A model generated the notes under the pieces. That model was not told where the DNA came from and made no database searches. It was given only the letters and a program-made list of their open reading frames with translations. Shown here in pieces: positions 5,113 to 7,695 of a stretch of DNA of 7,695 bases. A program made the position numbers and the translations under genes. The stretch is from NCBI GenBank assembly GCA_023411445.1, contig JAEYOT010000155.1, forward strand, positions 1 to 7,695. Direction: 5' to 3'. The stretch's first letter is position 1, and each line of letters opens with the position of its first letter. This DNA comes from Pseudomonadota bacterium. Lineage in GTDB: Bacteria > Myxococcota_A > Polyangia > Polyangiales > Polyangiaceae.

Positions 5113-5634
5113 TCAGGCTTGCTGCACCAGCTGCGCTTCGATGGTGATCTTCACCTTCTTGGCGACCAGCACGCCACCGGTCTCGAGCGCTTGGTTCCAG
5201 TTCAGGCCCCACTTCTCGCGCTCGATCTCGCCGCTCAAGCTGAAGCCGACGCGCGTGCTACCCCACGGATCCTTGCCGGGTCCTTCGAGCTCGCCCTTGA
5301 GCGTGATCTCGTGGACTGCGTCGCGAATCTTCAGGTTGCCAGTCACTTCAACGCTACTGCCGCTCTGCTTCACGCTCGTGCTGGTGAACTCCATCACCGG
5401 GTGCTTCTCCGAGTCGAAGAAGTCCGCGGAGCGCAGGTGCGCGTCGCGCTGCTCGACGCCGGTGTTCACGCTCGCGGTCTCGATGCGAGCCGTCACCTTG
5501 GCAGCCGCGAGGTTCTGCGGGTCTAACGTCACGTCAGCGTCGAAGCGCTCGAATTTGCCGCGCACGTTGCTGATCATCATGTGCCGAACCGCAAAACCTA
5601 CGTCACTGTGCGTCTTATCGATGGTCCAAGTCAT
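5113..5634 (-). CDS. YceI-family lipid-binding-type protein (cytoplasmic form)
   Basis: YceI proteins are lipocalin-like beta-barrels; characterised members bind polyisoprenoid-type lipids, while the biological role in most species is unsettled. The 173-residue product has the family landmarks DKTHSDVGFAVRHMMISNVRG (near 6-26), RDAHLRSADFFDSEKHP (63-79), a KIRDAVHEITLK strand pair (102-113) and KWGLNWN (141-147). The start at 5634 is fixed by GGGAGG (5645-5640) 5 nt upstream and by family alignment; an ATG 60 nt further upstream would add a non-homologous Gln/Pro-rich stretch. No signal peptide or lipobox is present, unlike the periplasmic E. coli YceI, so this form should stay in the cytoplasm. 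It stands alone, with a 179-nt gap to hemE, and probably has its own promoter there. Confidence 0.93.
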   Translation of the reverse strand: MTWTIDKTHSDVGFAVRHMMISNVRGKFERFDADVTLDPQNLAAAKVTARIETASVNTGVEQRDAHLRSADFFDSEKHPVMEFTSTSVKQSGSSVEVTGNLKIRDAVHEITLKGELEGPGKDPWGSTRVGFSLSGEIEREKWGLNWNQALETGGVLVAKKVKITIEAQLVQQA

Positions 5635-5646
5635 GTGTGCCTCCCT

Positions 5647-5681
5647 AGCCGGCGGTTGCTTTCGTTGTTTGGGTGCCGGCT
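5647..5681 (-). promoter_or_regulatory. Hairpin abutting the yceI ribosome binding site
   Basis: AGCCGGC (5647-5653) and GCCGGCT (5675-5681) form a perfect 7-bp stem with a 21-nt loop rich in A and C on the mRNA strand. The stem ends one base before the GGGAGG ribosome site (5645-5640) of the YceI-family gene, so it could modulate ribosome access or stabilise the mRNA 5' end. Confidence 0.35.
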
Positions 5682-5742
5682 GCGTGTGCCACAACGTGCT
5701 GTCTTCCAGCCCGAGCTACTAGCCACCTGCAGAGCGTGTCAG

Positions 5743-5761
5743 TGTTGCCAGACCAGCAACA
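5743..5761. repeat. 6-bp inverted repeat in the hemE-yceI gap
   Basis: TGTTGC (5743-5748) and GCAACA (5756-5761) around a 7-nt spacer, about 110 nt upstream of the YceI-family start and 53 nt past the hemE stop. No T-run follows, so an operator is as likely as a terminator remnant. I could not identify a convincing -35/-10 pair next to it. Confidence 0.25.
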
Positions 5762-5813
5762 ATCATCGCAAGCTCCGGACTTTACGAGAGATTTCACTAC
5801 TACGCGCGTCGGC

Positions 5814-6848
5814 TCAGGACGCCGCGGGCTGGGCGTGCACGAGGTCCACCACGTACTTCACGGCGTCCGGGTTCGTCTCCGGCAGGATGCCGTGGCCGAG
5901 GTTGAAGATGTGGCCGCGGCCGCCGCCGCGACGGAGCACGTCCCTCACGCGGCTGGCGAGCAAATCGCGCGGGGCGTCCAGCAAGAGGTTGTCGAGGTTG
6001 CCCTGCACGGCCACGTCGGGTCCGAGCTGCTGGCGCGCCCAATCCAGCGGCGTCTTGGCGTCCACGCCGATCACGCTGCCGCCCGCTTCCTTCTGCAGGC
6101 GGAGCAGCATGGCGGTGCCGGTGCCGAAGTGAATGACGGGCACGCCGGTCTGCTCCACGCTGGAGAGGATGTGGCGCACGTGCGGCTGGATGAAGGTGAC
6201 GTAGTCGTCCGGTGACAGCGCGCCGATCCAACTATCGAACAGCTGGACCGCTTGCGCGCCGGCTTCTATCTGCGCGTGCAGGTAGCGGCGGGTGACCTCC
6301 GCCAGCTTCTCCATCAGCGCGTGCCACACCGCGGGCTCGCGGTACATCATGCGCTTGGTGATCGCGTAGTCCTTACTCTTGCTGCCGCCGCCCTCGATCA
6401 GGTAGCTGGCGAGCGTGAACGGCGCGCCAGCAAAGCCGATCAGCGGCGTCTTGCCGTCCAGCTCGCGGCGGATGGAGCGCACGGCTTCAAGCACGTAGCC
6501 GAGGCCCTCCTCGGGCGCGAACAGTCGCAGCTTGTCGACGCCGGCCTTGCTGCGCACGGGATCGTGAATCACCGGGCCTTCGCCGGCGGCGAACTCGAAC
6601 GGGGCGCCCAGCGGCTCGAGCGGGAGCAGGATGTCCGCAAACAGGATGGCCGCGTCCACGCCCAGCGCTTTGACCGGCTGCAGCGTGACCTCGGTCGCCA
6701 GCTCCGGGCTCTTGCACAGCTCAATGAGCGTGTGCTTCTTCCTGAGCGCGCGGTACTCCTCCATGTAGCGCCCCGCTTGGCGCATGAACCACACCGGCGT
6801 GACGTCCACCGGCTCACGCCGGCAGGCGCGCAAGAAGCGATCCCACAT
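5814..6848 (-). CDS. hemE: Uroporphyrinogen decarboxylase HemE
   Basis: HemE removes the four acetate carboxyl groups of uroporphyrinogen III to give coproporphyrinogen III, a cytoplasmic step of heme synthesis needing no cofactor. The 344-residue length is normal for the family. The N-terminal signature PVWFMRQAGRYM (18-29) holds the substrate-binding arginines R23 and R27; D72 in FADILLP is the key carboxylate; FAGAPFTLASYLIEGG (139-154) is the second signature and contains Y149; S206 (DSWIG) and H319 (NLGHGI) complete the expected active-site set. All match the residues known from characterised HemE enzymes. ATG 6848 has GAGG 6 nt upstream and lies 12 nt after the ccmE stop, so the two heme genes are probably cotranscribed. 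Confidence 0.98.
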   Translation of the reverse strand: MWDRFLRACRREPVDVTPVWFMRQAGRYMEEYRALRKKHTLIELCKSPELATEVTLQPVKALGVDAAILFADILLPLEPLGAPFEFAAGEGPVIHDPVRSKAGVDKLRLFAPEEGLGYVLEAVRSIRRELDGKTPLIGFAGAPFTLASYLIEGGGSKSKDYAITKRMMYREPAVWHALMEKLAEVTRRYLHAQIEAGAQAVQLFDSWIGALSPDDYVTFIQPHVRHILSSVEQTGVPVIHFGTGTAMLLRLQKEAGGSVIGVDAKTPLDWARQQLGPDVAVQGNLDNLLLDAPRDLLASRVRDVLRRGGGRGHIFNLGHGILPETNPDAVKYVVDLVHAQPAAS

Positions 6849-6860
6849 CTTGATCCTCGC

Positions 6861-7448
6861 TCAGTCTTTCTGAGACAGCGTTTGCAGGGGCGAGGCTTGC
6901 TGACCGGCGTGCGGCGCGATCTCACCGTTCATGGACTTTTGCTGCATCTCGTACTTGGAGGGGCACTTGGCCATGATGTGCGTGGCCTGGAAGGCGCCGT
7001 TCGGCCCCATCTTGCCCTCCGCCGTGACCTCCACGTCCATACCCGGCATGTCACGGAACGTGTCCGGCACGACGCACTGCGGGTACTGCACGGCGAGGAT
7101 CTGGCCCTTCTCCTGCAGCTTGAAGCGGTACTCGCACGGGTCATCCCGGCGAGCCAGCGTGCCCTTCACGAGCATGCCTTTGACGCGCACGTTGCGCTGC
7201 TCGTAACGGTCCGGCTCCTTGAGCAGCTGATCCACCCCGACGGAGTAGATGGCGGAGCCTTCGAAGCTGGTGAACACCAGCGCCAGCACCGCGCCGACGA
7301 TCACGAGCAGCGCCGCCAGCAGGCCGAGGCTGCGCTTGGGCTTGTTGGGTGGGGGCGCCGCAGGGGCCTCACCCTGAGCGACCGCCGGCACACTGGCTTC
7401 GGCTTCCGCTTCCTCGACTGCTCGCGCTAGCTCTTGATCGACACTCAT
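6861..7448 (-). CDS. ccmE: Cytochrome c maturation heme chaperone CcmE, CxxxY type
   Basis: CcmE carries heme covalently on the outer face of the cytoplasmic membrane and hands it to apocytochrome c in System I maturation. The 195-residue product has a cytoplasmic Ala/Pro/Glu-rich N-terminus (1-40), one transmembrane anchor (about 41-60), then the OB-fold domain with the family segments YSVGVDQLL (68-76), RVKGMLVKGT (88-97) and PDTFRD (128-133). At the heme-attachment position, where most bacteria have HxxxY, it reads ATHIMAKCPSKYE, i.e. C162 and Y166: the CxxxY variant described for Desulfovibrio and archaea. Two further cysteines, C105 and C125, lie in the periplasmic domain. The start has only a distant GGAG. 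It precedes hemE by 12 nt; no other ccm genes are visible. Confidence 0.94.
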   Translation of the reverse strand: MSVDQELARAVEEAEAEASVPAVAQGEAPAAPPPNKPKRSLGLLAALLVIVGAVLALVFTSFEGSAIYSVGVDQLLKEPDRYEQRNVRVKGMLVKGTLARRDDPCEYRFKLQEKGQILAVQYPQCVVPDTFRDMPGMDVEVTAEGKMGPNGAFQATHIMAKCPSKYEMQQKSMNGEIAPHAGQQASPLQTLSQKD

Positions 7449-7509
7449 GGGCGGCTCGGATCTCCGGGATGGGTCAAGGGTAGCATCATTGAAACGGCCG
7501 TGACGGGAG

Positions 7510-7695
7510 CTAGCGCGGAGCCGCTTTTCGGCGCGCCAGCAGGGCGCCCAAGCCGCAGCCGGCCGCGCCCAGCGCTGAAAGGGCGAACAGCGCGCCGAAA
7601 AGGGCCAGCCAGTCCGGCAATGCGCCGCCCAAGAGCGCGAGCAGCACCAGTACCCCCTCGGCCGTCAAGCCAGCCAGCACGGCGTGGCGCGGCCG
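7510..7695 (-). CDS. C-terminal fragment of a membrane protein (runs off right edge)
   Basis: The last 61 residues of a reading frame that enters from beyond 7695 and stops with TAG at 7510-7512. It contains two hydrophobic stretches (about 5-23 and 28-53, the second very Ala/Leu/Gly-rich) and ends in a basic tail, LLARRKAAPR, typical of a cytoplasmic C-terminus under the positive-inside rule. Codons show strong third-position GC and CTG/TTG leucines, consistent with real coding. It lies 61 nt upstream of ccmE on the same strand, so it could be in the same operon. Too little is visible to name a family, and a chance open frame in GC-rich DNA cannot be fully excluded. Confidence 0.55.
   Translation of the reverse strand, partial: RPRHAVLAGLTAEGVLVLLALLGGALPDWLALFGALFALSALGAAGCGLGALLARRKAAPR
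7524..7602. repeat. 13-bp perfect inverted repeat
   Basis: CTTTTCGGCGCGC (7524-7536) and GCGCGCCGAAAAG (7590-7602) are exact inverted copies separated by 53 bases that contain further self-complementary GC blocks such as GGGCGCCC (7542-7549). Both arms fall inside the putative C-terminal coding end of the right-edge membrane protein, so the structure would lie at the 3' end of that gene and upstream of ccmE. Confidence 0.45.

Noticed and set aside
6252..7430. 392-residue plus-strand open frame across hemE and ccmE
   Set aside because: It spans two well-identified minus-strand genes and their junction, has a low-complexity Leu/His/Arg composition and no motif; a shadow.

Overview
The window is GC-rich bacterial chromosome. 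Every protein gene I can support lies on the minus strand and one tRNA lies on the plus strand. High G/C at third codon positions, a heme chaperone with a CxxxY motif, an ECF sigma/membrane protein pair and a zinc-ribbon/lipobox protein together suggest a deltaproteobacterium in the broad sense, most likely a myxobacterium (Myxococcota). That placement is inference; there is no rRNA or marker phylogeny here.

Layout, right to left (direction of transcription). At the right edge is the C-terminal end of an unidentified membrane protein (7510-7695). Next come ccmE (heme chaperone for cytochrome c maturation) and, 12 nt later, hemE (uroporphyrinogen decarboxylase), so one likely transcript links heme synthesis with heme delivery. 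A 179-nt gap with two inverted repeats precedes a cytoplasmic YceI-family gene. A tRNA-Gln(TTG) gene follows on the opposite strand with its own plausible promoter. Then comes a tightly overlapping trio: an ECF sigma factor, a small single-pass membrane protein (probable anti-sigma/sensor partner) and trmO (tRNA t6A37 methyltransferase). A 253-nt leader holding a 15-codon ORF with a near-perfect Shine-Dalgarno precedes rsgA (30S-maturation GTPase).

The left end is the most unusual part. A radical SAM/SPASM enzyme has complete [4Fe-4S] cysteine sets for both domains. It overlaps by ATGA a gene whose first 64 residues combine a CxxC/CxxC zinc ribbon, a twin-arginine-like hydrophobic segment and an LVGC lipobox. 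The second gene has a strong Shine-Dalgarno and runs off the left edge. This has the arrangement of a peptide/protein maturase with its substrate and is the best candidate for an undescribed system. The enzyme gene has no Shine-Dalgarno; a promoter-like element would start its mRNA at or next to the ATG (leaderless), and a perfect 15-bp palindrome covers the -35 position.

No CRISPR array, insertion sequence, integrase or rRNA is visible, and no stretch over 300 nt lacks a gene.
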